Positions 18,986-28,888 of a stretch of DNA of 64,000 nucleotides are shown here, piece by piece. Position numbers and translations under genes: made by a program. The DNA is taken from the NCBI RefSeq assembly GCF_008297955.1, contig NZ_VTPY01000005.1:310001-374000 (forward strand), read 5' to 3'. The stretch's first letter is position 1, and every line of letters begins with the position of its first letter. The DNA is from Billgrantia pellis (GTDB lineage: Bacteria > Pseudomonadota > Gammaproteobacteria > Pseudomonadales > Halomonadaceae). Under the pieces are notes generated by a model. That model worked only from the letters and a program-made list of their open reading frames with translations, did no database searches and was not told the DNA's origin.

Positions 18986-19591
18986 ATGAGCTTTTCTCCC
19001 CTTGTCGAGCGGCTGATGGAGTCGCTGCGGGTGCTGCCTGGCGTGGGCCCCAAGACTGCCCAACGCATGGCCATGCACCTGCTCGAACGCGATCGCGATG
19101 GTGGCCGGCGCTTGGCCGGCGTGCTCGAACAGGCGCTCGAGCAGGTGGGTTATTGTCGGTGCTGCCGAACCCTCACAGAGGAGGAGGTGTGCGTACTCTG
19201 CACCAGCGGCCGGCGCGATGACGCTTTGCTGTGCGTGGTAGAATCGCCCGCCGATCAGCTCGCCATCGAGGAAGCGGGGGGGTATCGCGGCCGCTATTTC
19301 GTACTGCATGGGCATCTCTCGCCGCTCGACGGAGTCGGGCCCGAGGATATCGGGCTCGAACAGCTGGAGGCGCGTGTGGCTGCAGGAGGCGTGGCTGAGG
19401 TGATCCTTGCGACCAACCCCACCGTGGAGGGCGAGGCCACGGCACACTATATTGCCGCCCAGCTTGCGCCTCATGGCGTCACGCTCTCGCGGCTGGCATA
19501 CGGCGTGCCGATGGGCGGCGAGCTCGAATATGTCGACGGCGGCACACTGAGCCGCGCCTTCAATGGACGGCTACCGTTTCGCGGCGAGTGA
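18986..19591 (+). CDS. recR: Recombination mediator protein RecR
   Basis: 201 residues, the same length as in E. coli. With RecO it loads RecA at single-strand gaps. Helix-hairpin-helix [13 protein letters not shown] (17-29), zinc cysteines 57, 60, 69 and 72 (GYCRCCR, CVLC), and a Toprim domain with [12 protein letters not shown] and [13 protein letters not shown]. Start chosen at the ATG 5 bases after AGAGGT; the frame is open further upstream but that part is not conserved. Confidence 0.96.
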   Translation: MSFSPLVERLMESLRVLPGVGPKTAQRMAMHLLERDRDGGRRLAGVLEQALEQVGYCRCCRTLTEEEVCVLCTSGRRDDALLCVVESPADQLAIEEAGGYRGRYFVLHGHLSPLDGVGPEDIGLEQLEARVAAGGVAEVILATNPTVEGEATAHYIAAQLAPHGVTLSRLAYGVPMGGELEYVDGGTLSRAFNGRLPFRGE

Positions 19592-19624
19592 TCGTCGCCC
19601 AACCGAGACTTTGCTGGACGAAGC

Positions 19625-20755
19625 ATGACCTTGACCCCTGACATTCGCTGGATCGATACCGCCGAGGCCTTGGATGCCGCCTGTGGCGAAGTCGCCCAGG
19701 CGGAGGTGATCGCGCTGGACACCGAATTCTTCCGTGAAAAGACCTTCCATCCGGTGCCGGCCTTGATCCAGTTTTCCGCGGGTGGCCCCGCTTGGCTGGT
19801 CGACCCGCTTGTTGTCGACTGCACGGACGCCTTCCGGCGCCTGCTCGGTGAGGGGCCGCTCAAGCTTCTGCATGCCAGCAGCGAAGACCTCGAGGTGTTG
19901 GCGCACTGGGCCGACGTGGCGGTAGCCCCGCTGGTGGACACCCAGGTTGCCCAGGCCCTGCTGGGTGAAGACCCGGCCATGGGTTATCAGCGACTGGTGC
20001 AGCACTGGACCGGCGAGGTCCTGCCCAAGGACGAGACCCGCTCCGACTGGCTGCAGCGTCCTCTGAGCGAAGCCCAGTGCCTTTACGCGGCGCTGGACGT
20101 TGTGTTTCTGCTCAAGGTCTGGGAGCACCAGCGAGAAGCCCTGGAGCGGCTGGATCGGCGCGACTGGCTCGAGGCAGACTGCCGCGAACTGCTTGCCCAG
20201 GCGCTGCGCAGCGAAGACGCCGACGGGCAGTGGTATCGTCGCCATCGTCAGCTATGGCGACTTTCGCCTCGGCAAATCGAGGCCTATCGGCTGCTGACGA
20301 CCTGGCGCGAGGGCGAAGCGCGGCGGCGCAACCTGCCGAGAGGCTGGCTGGTCAACGACAGGGTGCTCTTCGGCATCGCCGAGCGTATGCCCGAGAACCG
20401 CTATCAGCTCGCCGAAGTCGAGGATATCAAGCCGAGTCTGATCAAGCGTGACGGCGATACGCTGATGGCATTGGTGAAGCAGGCGCGTCAGTGTGAGGAA
20501 GAGTCGTTACCGCAGGCGCTGCCGTCGCCCATGGCGGGGGAATACAAGCGTCGCATGAAGGCGCTCAAGCGTGTGGTGAACGAGCGTGCCGAGCACCTTG
20601 GGGTGGCGCCGGAGGTGCTGATGCGTCGGCGCGAAATGGAAGCCCTGGTCGCCGCGGATCTGGCCGATGAACCCTTGCCTCTGCCGGAGGGCTGGCGCGG
20701 TGAATGCCTGGCAGTTCCGCTGCAGCGGGCACTCGACGAGGTGGAAATCGAATGA
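19625..20755 (+). CDS. rnd: Ribonuclease D
   Basis: 376 residues, a 3'-5' exonuclease in tRNA and small RNA maturation. DEDDy residues are seen in [25 protein letters not shown] and [10 protein letters not shown], followed by HRDC domains about residues 210-290 and beyond. Its stop overlaps the start of the YcgL gene, so the two are co-translated. Confidence 0.95.
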   Translation: MTLTPDIRWIDTAEALDAACGEVAQAEVIALDTEFFREKTFHPVPALIQFSAGGPAWLVDPLVVDCTDAFRRLLGEGPLKLLHASSEDLEVLAHWADVAVAPLVDTQVAQALLGEDPAMGYQRLVQHWTGEVLPKDETRSDWLQRPLSEAQCLYAALDVVFLLKVWEHQREALERLDRRDWLEADCRELLAQALRSEDADGQWYRRHRQLWRLSPRQIEAYRLLTTWREGEARRRNLPRGWLVNDRVLFGIAERMPENRYQLAEVEDIKPSLIKRDGDTLMALVKQARQCEEESLPQALPSPMAGEYKRRMKALKRVVNERAEHLGVAPEVLMRRREMEALVAADLADEPLPLPEGWRGECLAVPLQRALDEVEIE

Positions 20756-21063
20756 CGGACGATCGAATGCAAGGCGACAAGGTGTTGTGCGAGATTTTCA
20801 AGAGTCCGCGCAAGGAGGAGATGTACCTCTACGTCGACAAGCGGCAGGGATTGGCCGAAGTACCCGAAGCCTTGTTGGAGCGCTTCGGCAAGCCGGTCTC
20901 GACCATGACGCTGATTCTGACGCCCGAGAAGCGCCTGGCACGCGCCGACGCCAGCGACGTCATGGCGGCGATCCGCGAGAAGGGGTACTACCTGCAGCTG
21001 CCCCCGGTCAAGGATGAGTACTTGCTGGACTTGTACCGTACACCCACCGAGGCGCGCTACTGA
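20752..21063 (+). CDS. ycgL: YcgL domain protein
   Basis: 103 residues. Conserved YcgL features: [17 protein letters not shown] near the start, [15 protein letters not shown] in the middle, and GYYLQLPP before the C-terminus. Function not established; conserved next to rnd in gammaproteobacteria. Start overlaps the rnd stop (ATGA). Confidence 0.92.
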   Translation: MTDDRMQGDKVLCEIFKSPRKEEMYLYVDKRQGLAEVPEALLERFGKPVSTMTLILTPEKRLARADASDVMAAIREKGYYLQLPPVKDEYLLDLYRTPTEARY

Positions 21064-21065
21064 TC

Positions 21066-21515
21066 ATGCGAGAGCGCTTCTGGGAACGCTTCGACCTCGA
21101 GGAGCTCACCGCCGAAGAGTGGGAAGCGCTGTGCGACGGTTGCGGCCAGTGCTGCCTGCTCAAGTACCAAGATGAGGAGACGGGCGACCTGGCCGTGCTC
21201 GGTGTCGCCTGCGAGCTGCTGGATACGCACAGCTGCCGCTGCAGTGACTATGCCAATCGTCAGGAAAGGGTGCCGGACTGTTCCCGACTCACGCCGCAGC
21301 GGGTCGATGAGTTCCGCTGGCTGCCAAAATCCTGCGCCTATCGTCGTGTGGCAGAAGGGCGCAAGCTGGCCGGCTGGCATCCGCTGATTTCCGGCGACCC
21401 CGAGCGGGTCCACCGCAAGGGCATCAGCGTGCGCAGCTTTGCTGTCTCCCAGCGCGATGTATCCGAAGAGGCGCTGGAGGATTACGTCATCGCCATCCTG
21501 CCGATAGACGGCTGA
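21066..21515 (+). CDS. ycgN: YcgN-family cysteine cluster protein
   Basis: 149 residues of the UPF0260/YkgJ-related family. Cysteines cluster as CDGCGQCCLLKY, then CELLDTHSCRCSDY, PDCSRLTP and PKSCAYRR, suggesting a bound metal or Fe-S centre. GWHPLISGDPERVH is the conserved C-terminal block. Two bases after ycgL, so the last gene of rnd-ycgL-ycgN. Function unknown. Confidence 0.93.
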   Translation: MRERFWERFDLEELTAEEWEALCDGCGQCCLLKYQDEETGDLAVLGVACELLDTHSCRCSDYANRQERVPDCSRLTPQRVDEFRWLPKSCAYRRVAEGRKLAGWHPLISGDPERVHRKGISVRSFAVSQRDVSEEALEDYVIAILPIDG

Positions 21516-21564
21516 GGCAGCGGTGCGAAAGTCACGTTGCAAGGGGGCCCGACCACCTCAGCAG

Positions 21565-21590
21565 ACCCGGCCGGTGCCGGGTTCTTCCTT
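21565..21590 (+). terminator. Probable terminator after rnd-ycgL-ycgN
   Basis: Seven-base stem ACCCGGC/GCCGGGT with a CGGT loop and the T-rich tail TCTTCCTT, 50 bases after the ycgN stop and before the convergent protease gene. Confidence 0.55.
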
Positions 21591-21601
21591 GCCGGTGCGG
21601 A

Positions 21602-23692
21602 TTACGCCTCCTGGTCGTCGAGGCCCAGCGCCCAGAGAATGAAGGCATCCTGGCGCGCATTGTCGTGCCATGCCTTGAATCGCCCCGAGGCGCCTCCGTG
21701 ACCGGCGGTCATGTCGGTGCGCAGCAGTATCGGTCCACGCGCCGTTCCCATTTCGGTGAGGCGGGCATAGAGCTTGGCGGGCTCCCAGTAAGGCACGCGG
21801 GAGTCGTGCCAGCTACCCTGCAATAGCAAGGCGGGGTAAGGCTGGGGCGAGAGATTGTCCAGCGGCGAGTAGGCATGGATGCGCCGGCGAGCATCCGGTT
21901 CAGCGGGATTGCCCCACTCGGTGTATTCGGCGGTGGTCAGTGGCAGGTCGGGGTTCTCCATGGTGCGCAGCACATCGACGAAGGGCACGTCGAGCACGGC
22001 GGCGCAGAAGGCTTCGGGAGCGAGGTTGAGACTGGCGCCGACCAGCAGGCCGCCGGCGCTGGCACCATAGGCAGCGATACGTTCGCCGTCGCTGAAGCCG
22101 CCTTCAACGAGAGCGTTGCGGGCGGCCAGGAAATCGCGAAAGCTGTTTTCCTTGTGCTCCAGCTTGCCTGCCAGGTACCAAGGCTCGCCTCGGTCACCGC
22201 CACCTCGCACGTGCGCCACGGCGAAGGCCATACCGCGGGAGAGCAGCTCGAGCCTGGCGACCGAGAACCAGGGGTCGAGTACCTCGCCATAGGCGCCATA
22301 GCCGTACAGGAGCGTGGGGAGTGGCCGGCCGGACAGATCGGCGCGCATCACTACCGATACCGGGATGCGTTCGCCATCGTGGGCACGGGCCCAGAGCCGC
22401 TTACAGCACAGGGCTTCAGGTTGCAGGTTGCCATGGACTGGCTGGGTCTTGAGAACGCGTCGTGCGCCGCTCTCCAGGTCATGCTCCAGCCAACGCACCG
22501 GCATGACGAACGACTCCTCGCGAAGCAGCAGTCGCCGCTCGTCGAAGTGGGGCATGTTGTCGAGCGTCACGCTGCAGGGAGATTCCGGCAAGGCCAGTCG
22601 CTCGTCACGTACGCACTCATGATCCGCATCGAATTCGATGATACGAATGCGCACCTGGGCTTCGTGATGGTCGCGCTCGGTCAATGCCAGCCCCCAACTG
22701 AAGGCTTCCACATGCTCCAGCGTGTGATCGTCGCGGTGGGCGATGAGCGTTCGCCAAGTGTCGTCGGGGGCGGCCTCGCGTACCCAGTCCAGGCGGAAGT
22801 GCGGCGCTTCGCGATTGTGAGCCACATAGAAGATTCCGGGGCGATGCTCCAGGCCGTACTCCACGCCTTTCTCGCGGAGGCGAAAGCAACGTGGCGACTC
22901 GTCCGGCGTATGCGCGGGGAGCAGATGACATTCGCTGGTGTCCTTGGAGGCGCTCTCCAGCACCAGCCACTGACGCGAGCGGGTCTTGCCGAGTCCTAGC
23001 CAGAACTCGGGGTCGTCTTCGCGCAGGATCAGCGATGCCTCGCCGGCGACCCCCTCGCACACCGGCAGACGCCAGACGCTATCGGGGCGCTGGGTGGGGT
23101 CGTAGCGGGTGAACAGCAGCGTGACGTTGTCTTCGGCCCAGACCAGCTCGGAGCCGATCTCATCAAGCAGCAGGCGCGGTTCGCCGTCCGGCAGGGATTT
23201 GATGTAGAGCGAGAAGCGCTCGTCGCCGCTCGTGTCTTCGGACCAGGCCAACCAACGCTCGTCCGGCGACAGCGCCATGTCGCCCACTTCGAGGAAACGA
23301 TGCTCCGCCGCGCGGGCCTGTAGATCGAGAAACGGGGTTGTCTCGTCTTCGCGCCCGTTGGGATGGCGCCACCAGACCGGATAATCGGCCTCGGCGGCGG
23401 TCTCGCTCCAGTAGGTGAAGTGATCGAGCGAAGTGCGCAAGCCATGAACGGCCAGCTCACGACGCGACAGATGTCCATGGTAGAGCCGTTCCACCAGGTC
23501 TTCGAGCGGCGCCATCCAGGCCTGCGATTCCTTGTTTGTCGCTTCGAGAAAGGCCGTGACCTGAGGGTCGTTGCGGTCCTCCAGCCAGTGCCATTCGGGG
23601 TCATCATCGCGGCGGAAGCGCACGACGGGCGAGCGAACTTGCTCGCCTTCGTCTGCAGGCGGGGGCGTGGAATGTGGTGGCTGTGCTTTCAT
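21602..23692 (-). CDS. ptrB: Oligopeptidase B / protease II (S9A family)
   Basis: 696 residues; a cytoplasmic serine oligopeptidase that cuts after basic residues. Catalytic Ser is in AAYGASAGGLLVG, Asp in GSWHDSRVPYWEP and His in TAGHGGASGR; the N-terminal part is the beta-propeller gate. Length fits E. coli PtrB (about 690). The start at 23692 gives the usual N-terminus; the frame is open 24 codons further, into a palindrome, so that part is more likely promoter than protein. Confidence 0.92.
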   Translation of the reverse strand: MKAQPPHSTPPPADEGEQVRSPVVRFRRDDDPEWHWLEDRNDPQVTAFLEATNKESQAWMAPLEDLVERLYHGHLSRRELAVHGLRTSLDHFTYWSETAAEADYPVWWRHPNGREDETTPFLDLQARAAEHRFLEVGDMALSPDERWLAWSEDTSGDERFSLYIKSLPDGEPRLLLDEIGSELVWAEDNVTLLFTRYDPTQRPDSVWRLPVCEGVAGEASLILREDDPEFWLGLGKTRSRQWLVLESASKDTSECHLLPAHTPDESPRCFRLREKGVEYGLEHRPGIFYVAHNREAPHFRLDWVREAAPDDTWRTLIAHRDDHTLEHVEAFSWGLALTERDHHEAQVRIRIIEFDADHECVRDERLALPESPCSVTLDNMPHFDERRLLLREESFVMPVRWLEHDLESGARRVLKTQPVHGNLQPEALCCKRLWARAHDGERIPVSVVMRADLSGRPLPTLLYGYGAYGEVLDPWFSVARLELLSRGMAFAVAHVRGGGDRGEPWYLAGKLEHKENSFRDFLAARNALVEGGFSDGERIAAYGASAGGLLVGASLNLAPEAFCAAVLDVPFVDVLRTMENPDLPLTTAEYTEWGNPAEPDARRRIHAYSPLDNLSPQPYPALLLQGSWHDSRVPYWEPAKLYARLTEMGTARGPILLRTDMTAGHGGASGRFKAWHDNARQDAFILWALGLDDQEA

Positions 23693-23732
23693 TGACTCGC
23701 GTGTACCATACTGACAGTGACTTTCCATCGTG

Positions 23733-23758
23733 TACGATCCGTTCATCGGCGGATCGTA
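23733..23758. promoter_or_regulatory. Palindrome in the divergent promoter region of ptrB
   Basis: TACGATCCG (23733-23741) and CGGATCGTA (23750-23758) are perfect inverted repeats, 8 bases apart, between ptrB and a divergent membrane protein gene. Looks like a repressor operator; the regulator is unknown. Confidence 0.45.
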
Positions 23759-23778
23759 ACGCAAGACCGAGGTAGTGA

Positions 23779-24228
23779 ATGCTGACCACCGATTCGATGT
23801 CTCTACTATGGCTTACCTATCTGGGTTTGTCGCTGGTCGTGCTGCTGAGCGGCTATCTGGCACTGTCCTTCCTGCCGCGCATGCTGCGCTTGCCGATCAC
23901 CTGGGCTGTGGCCGGCATCCTCTGGATACCGACGCGCTTCCGACTGCCACTGGTGGAAGAGGGGGAATTCTACATCGGTCTGGCACCGGCCGTGGTGGTG
24001 GCATCCGTCGCCTTTCTCGAGCGCAACGCCTCGACCCTGCTCTCGTCGGGGTTGCTGGTCGCCGCCGGGGCGGGACTGGGGGTCGCTCTCGGCCTGCTGC
24101 AATGGTGGTGGTTCCGTTCGGGCAGTGAGCCCGAGGGAAGAGAAGATGACAATAACGCAAGGCGCGATGGCCGCAACGGCGAGGGACCCCGTGAGCCGCG
24201 CGAGCGCCGGGAGCCGTTGATCGGCTAG
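23779..24228 (+). CDS. Small inner membrane protein of unknown function
   Basis: 149 residues with about four hydrophobic helices (LLWLTYLGLSLVVLLSGYLA; LPITWAVAGILWI; IGLAPAVVVASVAFL; GLLVAAGAGLGVALGLL) and a charged C-terminal tail rich in Arg, Glu and Gly (residues about 115-149) that should be cytoplasmic and disordered. I do not recognise the family. It precedes the VWA gene by 9 bases and probably forms a three-gene operon with it and the amidotransferase gene. Confidence 0.75.
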   Translation: MLTTDSMSLLWLTYLGLSLVVLLSGYLALSFLPRMLRLPITWAVAGILWIPTRFRLPLVEEGEFYIGLAPAVVVASVAFLERNASTLLSSGLLVAAGAGLGVALGLLQWWWFRSGSEPEGREDDNNARRDGRNGEGPREPRERREPLIG

Positions 24229-24237
24229 GGAGCCCCG

Positions 24238-26073
24238 ATGGGGAGGGTAAGCAAGAAGGGTTGGCACGGGCTGATTGGGTTGGTCGGTGCGCTGATGTTG
24301 AGCAGTCACCTGGGTGCCGAACCCGTCGGGGAGCGGCCCGAGGTGCCCGAAGTGAGAATCATCATCGACGTCTCGGGCAGCATGCGTCGTAACGATCCCG
24401 ACCAGCTCGCCGCCGAGGCCCTGGACCTGCTCGTGGCTCTGATGCCCGGCGGCATCAGGGTCGGCATCTGGACATTCGGCGAGCGGGTGGCCAATCCGCT
24501 GCCACCGGAGACGGTCAATACCGCTTGGCGAGAGCGAGCCCGAGCCCTAACGTCACGCCTGAGCGATTATCAGCAGTACACCGACATTGAATCCGCTCTC
24601 TACGAAGCCTCGGTTGTCGAAGCCGAGGGACAGCGTCATTTGGTGCTGCTGACCGATGGTATGATCGATCTGCCCAACTGGCGCGGCACCAAGCCGGCGA
24701 TCGACGATGCCTCACGCCAGTCGCTGCTCGAGGAGCTCGGCCCGCGGCTGGCCAGCGAGGGCACCGTGGTACACGCCATCGCCTTTTCCGATGAGGCCGA
24801 TCTCGACTTGGTGGAGCGGCTTGCCCAGATGACCGGCGGCTTGTCGGCACCGGTGAAGAATCCCGACGCCCTGCTGGGTGCCTTCCTTGATATCGCCGAT
24901 CGCATCTTCCCCAGCGATCAGGTACCGGTGACCGATCAGCGCTTTCTCATCGAACCCGGCTTGGAGGGGTTCACGGCGTTGCTGTTTCGCGGCGAGGAAG
25001 CGCCGGGACTGGTGGCGCCGGACGGGCGTCGCTTCAGTGCGGAGGCGCCGCCCGAGGGAGCCGAATGGCGCAGTGAATCCCGCTACGATCTGGTGCGGGT
25101 GCCCAATCCGCAACCCGGCCAGTGGCGCCTGGAGGGTGAGCCCGGACAGTCGAGCCGTATCACCATCGAATCGCCTCTCAACCTGCAGACCGACGGCGTG
25201 CCGGCGACCCTTTACTTGGGCTTCGATGTTCCCGTGGAGGCCTGGCTGAGTCGTGATGGCCAGCCGCTGGAAGAGCAGGCGTTGCCCTTGCACTTGCGTT
25301 TGACGGCGGAACTGCAGGGCGAGGCGGAAACCGTACAGTCAGCCGTAGTGCTAAAATCGCAAGGAGATCGCTTTGTCGGTCGGCTCCCGGCACCGGCGCT
25401 GACCGGCTCTTTTCAGTTCGTGGTGCGTGCCGAGGGGCAGGGCTTTCGCCGTCAGCGGAGTCAGCCGGTCAATGTGCAGCCGGCCATCGCAGCGCGCCAC
25501 GACGCCGCCAATGAGCGCGTGCTGCTTGTTGCCGAGCATCCGAATCTCGACCGTGACAATACGCGGGTGTTTGGCCAGCTTCAGGGCGTACGGCTCGAGG
25601 CCGAGCCAGACGATGCGCGACGCTGGATCATGGCCTTGCCGGAACTGGACACGGCGCTTAGCGTGCCGCTGATGCTGCATGCCGAAGTGGTCATGAATGG
25701 CGAAACTCGCGAACTATCGCTACCACGTCTGATGCTGTTCCCCGGGGTGGACACCGCCATCGACCAGGTCGATGCCCAGACGGCCCTGGAGGTGACGCGT
25801 TTCCATGATGAGCTGGCCCCAATGCAGCCGGAGCGCGAAACGACGAGCTTGCCGGAGCCGGTCGCGCGTGTCGTACGGCAGGTGCAGGCGCTTCCCCGGC
25901 TCACCCAGGAGCGCTGGGGCGAATGGCGTCCGCTACTCTCCACCTGGTTCGACGAGGCGATGCGCGACCCGCGAAGCTGGGCGCTGGTTGTCGCCACGCT
26001 ACTGTCGCTGGGGGTGTGGCGATTGATAGTGCTGCGCCGGCGCCCCACGCAACGGGAGGAACCGCATGTGTGA
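24238..26073 (+). CDS. VWA-domain membrane-anchored protein
   Basis: 611 residues. Signal peptide at residues 1-28 (GLIGLVGALMLSSHLGAEP), a von Willebrand A domain with the metal-binding MIDAS motif DVSGSM and a later LLTDGMIDLP, then several beta-rich repeats in the periplasm, and one C-terminal membrane helix (WALVVATLLSLGVWRLIVL) followed by a basic tail. Similar to the periplasmic TIGR03503-type VWA proteins. The stop overlaps the amidotransferase gene by 8 bases. Probable role is metal-dependent protein binding at the inner membrane; partner unknown. Confidence 0.82.
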   Translation: MGRVSKKGWHGLIGLVGALMLSSHLGAEPVGERPEVPEVRIIIDVSGSMRRNDPDQLAAEALDLLVALMPGGIRVGIWTFGERVANPLPPETVNTAWRERARALTSRLSDYQQYTDIESALYEASVVEAEGQRHLVLLTDGMIDLPNWRGTKPAIDDASRQSLLEELGPRLASEGTVVHAIAFSDEADLDLVERLAQMTGGLSAPVKNPDALLGAFLDIADRIFPSDQVPVTDQRFLIEPGLEGFTALLFRGEEAPGLVAPDGRRFSAEAPPEGAEWRSESRYDLVRVPNPQPGQWRLEGEPGQSSRITIESPLNLQTDGVPATLYLGFDVPVEAWLSRDGQPLEEQALPLHLRLTAELQGEAETVQSAVVLKSQGDRFVGRLPAPALTGSFQFVVRAEGQGFRRQRSQPVNVQPAIAARHDAANERVLLVAEHPNLDRDNTRVFGQLQGVRLEAEPDDARRWIMALPELDTALSVPLMLHAEVVMNGETRELSLPRLMLFPGVDTAIDQVDAQTALEVTRFHDELAPMQPERETTSLPEPVARVVRQVQALPRLTQERWGEWRPLLSTWFDEAMRDPRSWALVVATLLSLGVWRLIVLRRRPTQREEPHV

Positions 26074-26896
26074 GCTGTTGGGCATGAGCGCCAACGTGCC
26101 CACCGACATCTGTTTCAGCTTCACCGGCTTCCTGCATCGCGGCGGTGGTACCGGACCGCATCGTGATGGATGGGGCATCGCCTTCTACGAGGCAGGTGGC
26201 TACCGCGATTTTCGTGATCCGCATCCCTCGGTGCGCTCGCCCATCGCCCGGCTGATCACCGACTATCCCATCAAGTCGCATATCGCCATTAGCCATATTC
26301 GTCAGGCCAACGTCGGCCAGATTCGCCTGGCCAATACCCATCCCTTTACCCGCGAAATGTGGGGCAGAACCTGGTGCTACGCTCATAACGGCCAGCTTGA
26401 AGGCTGGCAGGCCCTGCCGCTCAGCTTCTATCGTCCGGTGGGCGATACCGACAGCGAGCATGCGTTCTGCTGGCTGCTCGCCGCTCTGCGAGAGGGCTTT
26501 CCCGAAGCACCCGAGCTTGTGGCGTGCGACGCTGCGCTGGGCGAGCGGCACCGGGCGCTATGGCAACGGCTCCACTGCCTGTGCGAAACCTTGCGTGCCA
26601 AGGGAGTGTTCAACATGCTGCTGGCTGATGGTGAATTTCTTTACACCTATTGTTCAACCAGGCTGGCACATATCACCCGGCGTGCTCCGTTCGGCCGTGC
26701 GGAACTCTCCGATGCCGAGTTGACGGTCAATTTCGCCGAGCATACCACGCCCGACGATATCGTTTCGGTCATGGCGACCGAGCCGTTGACCAGCAATGAA
26801 GCCTGGGTGCGCATGGTTCCCGGAGAGCTGTTGATCTGGCGGCAGGGCAGGATTCTGGCCAGGCTCACGCCCGACTCCTCTGCCTTTGCGCCGTAA
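26066..26896 (+). CDS. Class II glutamine amidotransferase (YafJ-like)
   Basis: 276 residues. Cys2 after the initiator Met (MCELLGMSANVPTD) is the N-terminal nucleophile, and HRGGGTGPHRDGWGIAFYE, SHIRQANVGQ, NTHPFTREMWGRTW and YAHNGQLEGW form the glutaminase pocket. No synthase domain follows, so it is a stand-alone glutaminase-like hydrolase as in YafJ/DUG3 relatives, which act on glutamine, gamma-glutamyl peptides or glutathione conjugates. Overlaps the VWA gene, so translation is coupled. Confidence 0.9.
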   Translation: MCELLGMSANVPTDICFSFTGFLHRGGGTGPHRDGWGIAFYEAGGYRDFRDPHPSVRSPIARLITDYPIKSHIAISHIRQANVGQIRLANTHPFTREMWGRTWCYAHNGQLEGWQALPLSFYRPVGDTDSEHAFCWLLAALREGFPEAPELVACDAALGERHRALWQRLHCLCETLRAKGVFNMLLADGEFLYTYCSTRLAHITRRAPFGRAELSDAELTVNFAEHTTPDDIVSVMATEPLTSNEAWVRMVPGELLIWRQGRILARLTPDSSAFAP

Positions 26897-27103
26897 CGTA
26901 GAAACGCACGACTTGCCTTTCCGTGGTTCCTTGCCCAGCTTGGGAGTCAGGACGATGCTGCGCAAGCGAGTGGTTGAACGACTGTTTGAATCGCCTGTTT
27001 TACAGTGGCGCCGCGCCTGGTATATCGTAAAGGGCTAGCCACAATAAGAATCGTCGATGTCGAGGGTGAGCGATACGTCGACGCTGCTGCGGAGAAAGCG
27101 CCA

Positions 27104-28777
27104 ATGAGTGAGCACGCCAACGCCCACGTTCTCAATGGACCTGAGCTGAAGGGCATGGAGGAGTATCGGTCGCTGATGGATGTTTTCCATGCGGCCGTCA
27201 AGCAGTATGCCGACAATCCGGCGTTTACCTGCATGGGACAGACGCTCACTTTCAACGAGCTCGATCGTCTCTCGGCCAATTTCGCCGCCTGGTTGCAGCA
27301 CGAAACCGGGCTGCAACCAGGCGATCGCATCGCCATCCAACTGCCCAACGTGTTGCAGTTTCCGGTGGCGGTATTCGGTGCACTACGTGCCGGTCTGGTC
27401 GTGGTCAACACCAATCCGCTCTATACCGAGCGTGAAATGGCTCATCAGTTCAAGGATTCGGGCGCACGCGCGATCCTCATCCTGGCCAACATGGCGCAAA
27501 AACTCGAGAAGGTGCTGGACCGTACCGACATCGAGCACGTACTGGTGACCGAGCTCGGCGATCTACACGGTCTACCAAAGCGTTTTCTGATCAACGCGGT
27601 CGTCAAGCACGTCAAGAAGATGGTGCCCGCCTTTTCGCTGCCGATGGCGGTGCCGTTTCGCAGCGCACTCAAGCTGGGTGCTTCGCGTCAGCACCGTGAG
27701 GTCGAGCGCCAACTCGACGATGTCGCCGCTCTGCAATATACCGGAGGCACCACCGGCCTGCCCAAGGGCACCATGCTGACCCATTGCAACCTGGTAGCCA
27801 ATATGCTGCAGGCGCGTGCGGCCATTGGTCCGGGCCTTGACGAGGGCAAGGAGGTGGTGATCGCGCCGCTGCCGGTCTACCACATTTATACGTTCACGGT
27901 GAACTGCCTGTTCTTGATGGAGACCGGCAACCACTCGATCCTGATTACCAATCCGCGCGATCTGGATAACTTCGTCAAGGAGCTTCAGAAGGTCAAATTC
28001 ACTGCTTTTATCGGACTCAATACGCTGTTCAATGCGCTGTGCAATCGTGAGGATTTTCGCCGCCTGGATTTCTCCCGCCTGCACCTGACCATTTCGGGAG
28101 GCATGGCGTTGACGAAGGCTGCCGCCAGCCGCTGGGAGGAGGTTACCGGTTGCCCCATCGCCGAGGGCTATGGCCTGACCGAAACCTCGCCGATCGTCAG
28201 CTTCAATCCGATCGATTCCATTCAATTGGGCACTATCGGCAAGCCGGTGGCGGGCACCGCGGTGAAGGTGGTCGATGCCGACGGCAATGCCTTGCCATTC
28301 GGCGAGCCGGGCGAGCTATGCGTCAAGGGGCCACAGGTGATGAAGGGCTATTGGAACCGCGCCGAGGAGACCGTCAAGGTCCTCAGCGGTGATGGTTGGT
28401 TCCACACCGGCGACATTGCGGTCCTGCAGGAGGACGGCTACATCAGGATCGTCGATCGCAAGAAAGACATGATTTTGGTGTCGGGGTTCAACGTGTATCC
28501 CAACGAGGTCGAGGATGTGGTGGCGGCCCATCCGGGCGTGATCGAAGTGGCTGCCGTGGGAGTCCCCGACGAGAATAGTGGTGAAGTGGTCAAGCTGTTC
28601 GTGGTGGCCAGGGACGAGAGCCTCGATGAAACGAGTCTGCGCGAATGGTGCAAGAAGGAATTGGCCGGTTACAAGGTGCCCAAGCACGTCGAGTTTCGTG
28701 ACGAGCTGCCGAAAACCAATGTCGGCAAGGTGCTGCGACGCCAGCTGCGTGACGAGGAGACGGCCGGCCGGGCATAG
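27104..28777 (+). CDS. fadD: Long-chain fatty acid-CoA ligase
   Basis: 557 residues (E. coli FadD 561). Activates fatty acids at the inner membrane through an acyl-AMP. AMP-binding P-loop YTGGTTGLPKGTMLTH, GYGLTETSP, DGWFHTGDIAVLQEDGYIRIVDRKKD and the C-terminal catalytic Lys region KTNVGKVLRRQLRDEE are present. Start at the ATG 9 bases after GGAG; the open frame continues upstream 33 codons without family similarity. A degenerate PsrA-like dyad lies about 115 bases upstream (26974-26990). A strong terminator follows. Confidence 0.95.
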   Translation: MSEHANAHVLNGPELKGMEEYRSLMDVFHAAVKQYADNPAFTCMGQTLTFNELDRLSANFAAWLQHETGLQPGDRIAIQLPNVLQFPVAVFGALRAGLVVVNTNPLYTEREMAHQFKDSGARAILILANMAQKLEKVLDRTDIEHVLVTELGDLHGLPKRFLINAVVKHVKKMVPAFSLPMAVPFRSALKLGASRQHREVERQLDDVAALQYTGGTTGLPKGTMLTHCNLVANMLQARAAIGPGLDEGKEVVIAPLPVYHIYTFTVNCLFLMETGNHSILITNPRDLDNFVKELQKVKFTAFIGLNTLFNALCNREDFRRLDFSRLHLTISGGMALTKAAASRWEEVTGCPIAEGYGLTETSPIVSFNPIDSIQLGTIGKPVAGTAVKVVDADGNALPFGEPGELCVKGPQVMKGYWNRAEETVKVLSGDGWFHTGDIAVLQEDGYIRIVDRKKDMILVSGFNVYPNEVEDVVAAHPGVIEVAAVGVPDENSGEVVKLFVVARDESLDETSLREWCKKELAGYKVPKHVEFRDELPKTNVGKVLRRQLRDEETAGRA

Positions 28778-28818
28778 CCTTCGCATTGGCCGCCGCCCGG
28801 CTCCCGGCGTTACAATGA

Positions 28819-28857
28819 CCTGCCCGCTCCGGAATTTTCCGGAGCGGGCAGGTTTTT
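28819..28857 (+). terminator. Rho-independent terminator after fadD
   Basis: Perfect 14-base stem (CCTGCCCGCTCCGG with CCGGAGCGGGCAGG), loop AATTTT, then TTTTT. Ends the fadD transcript 30 bases before the hrpA ribosome site. Confidence 0.92.
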
Positions 28858-28888
28858 GCTTGGCAAGAGGCTTGGCTAGAGGAGCGTG

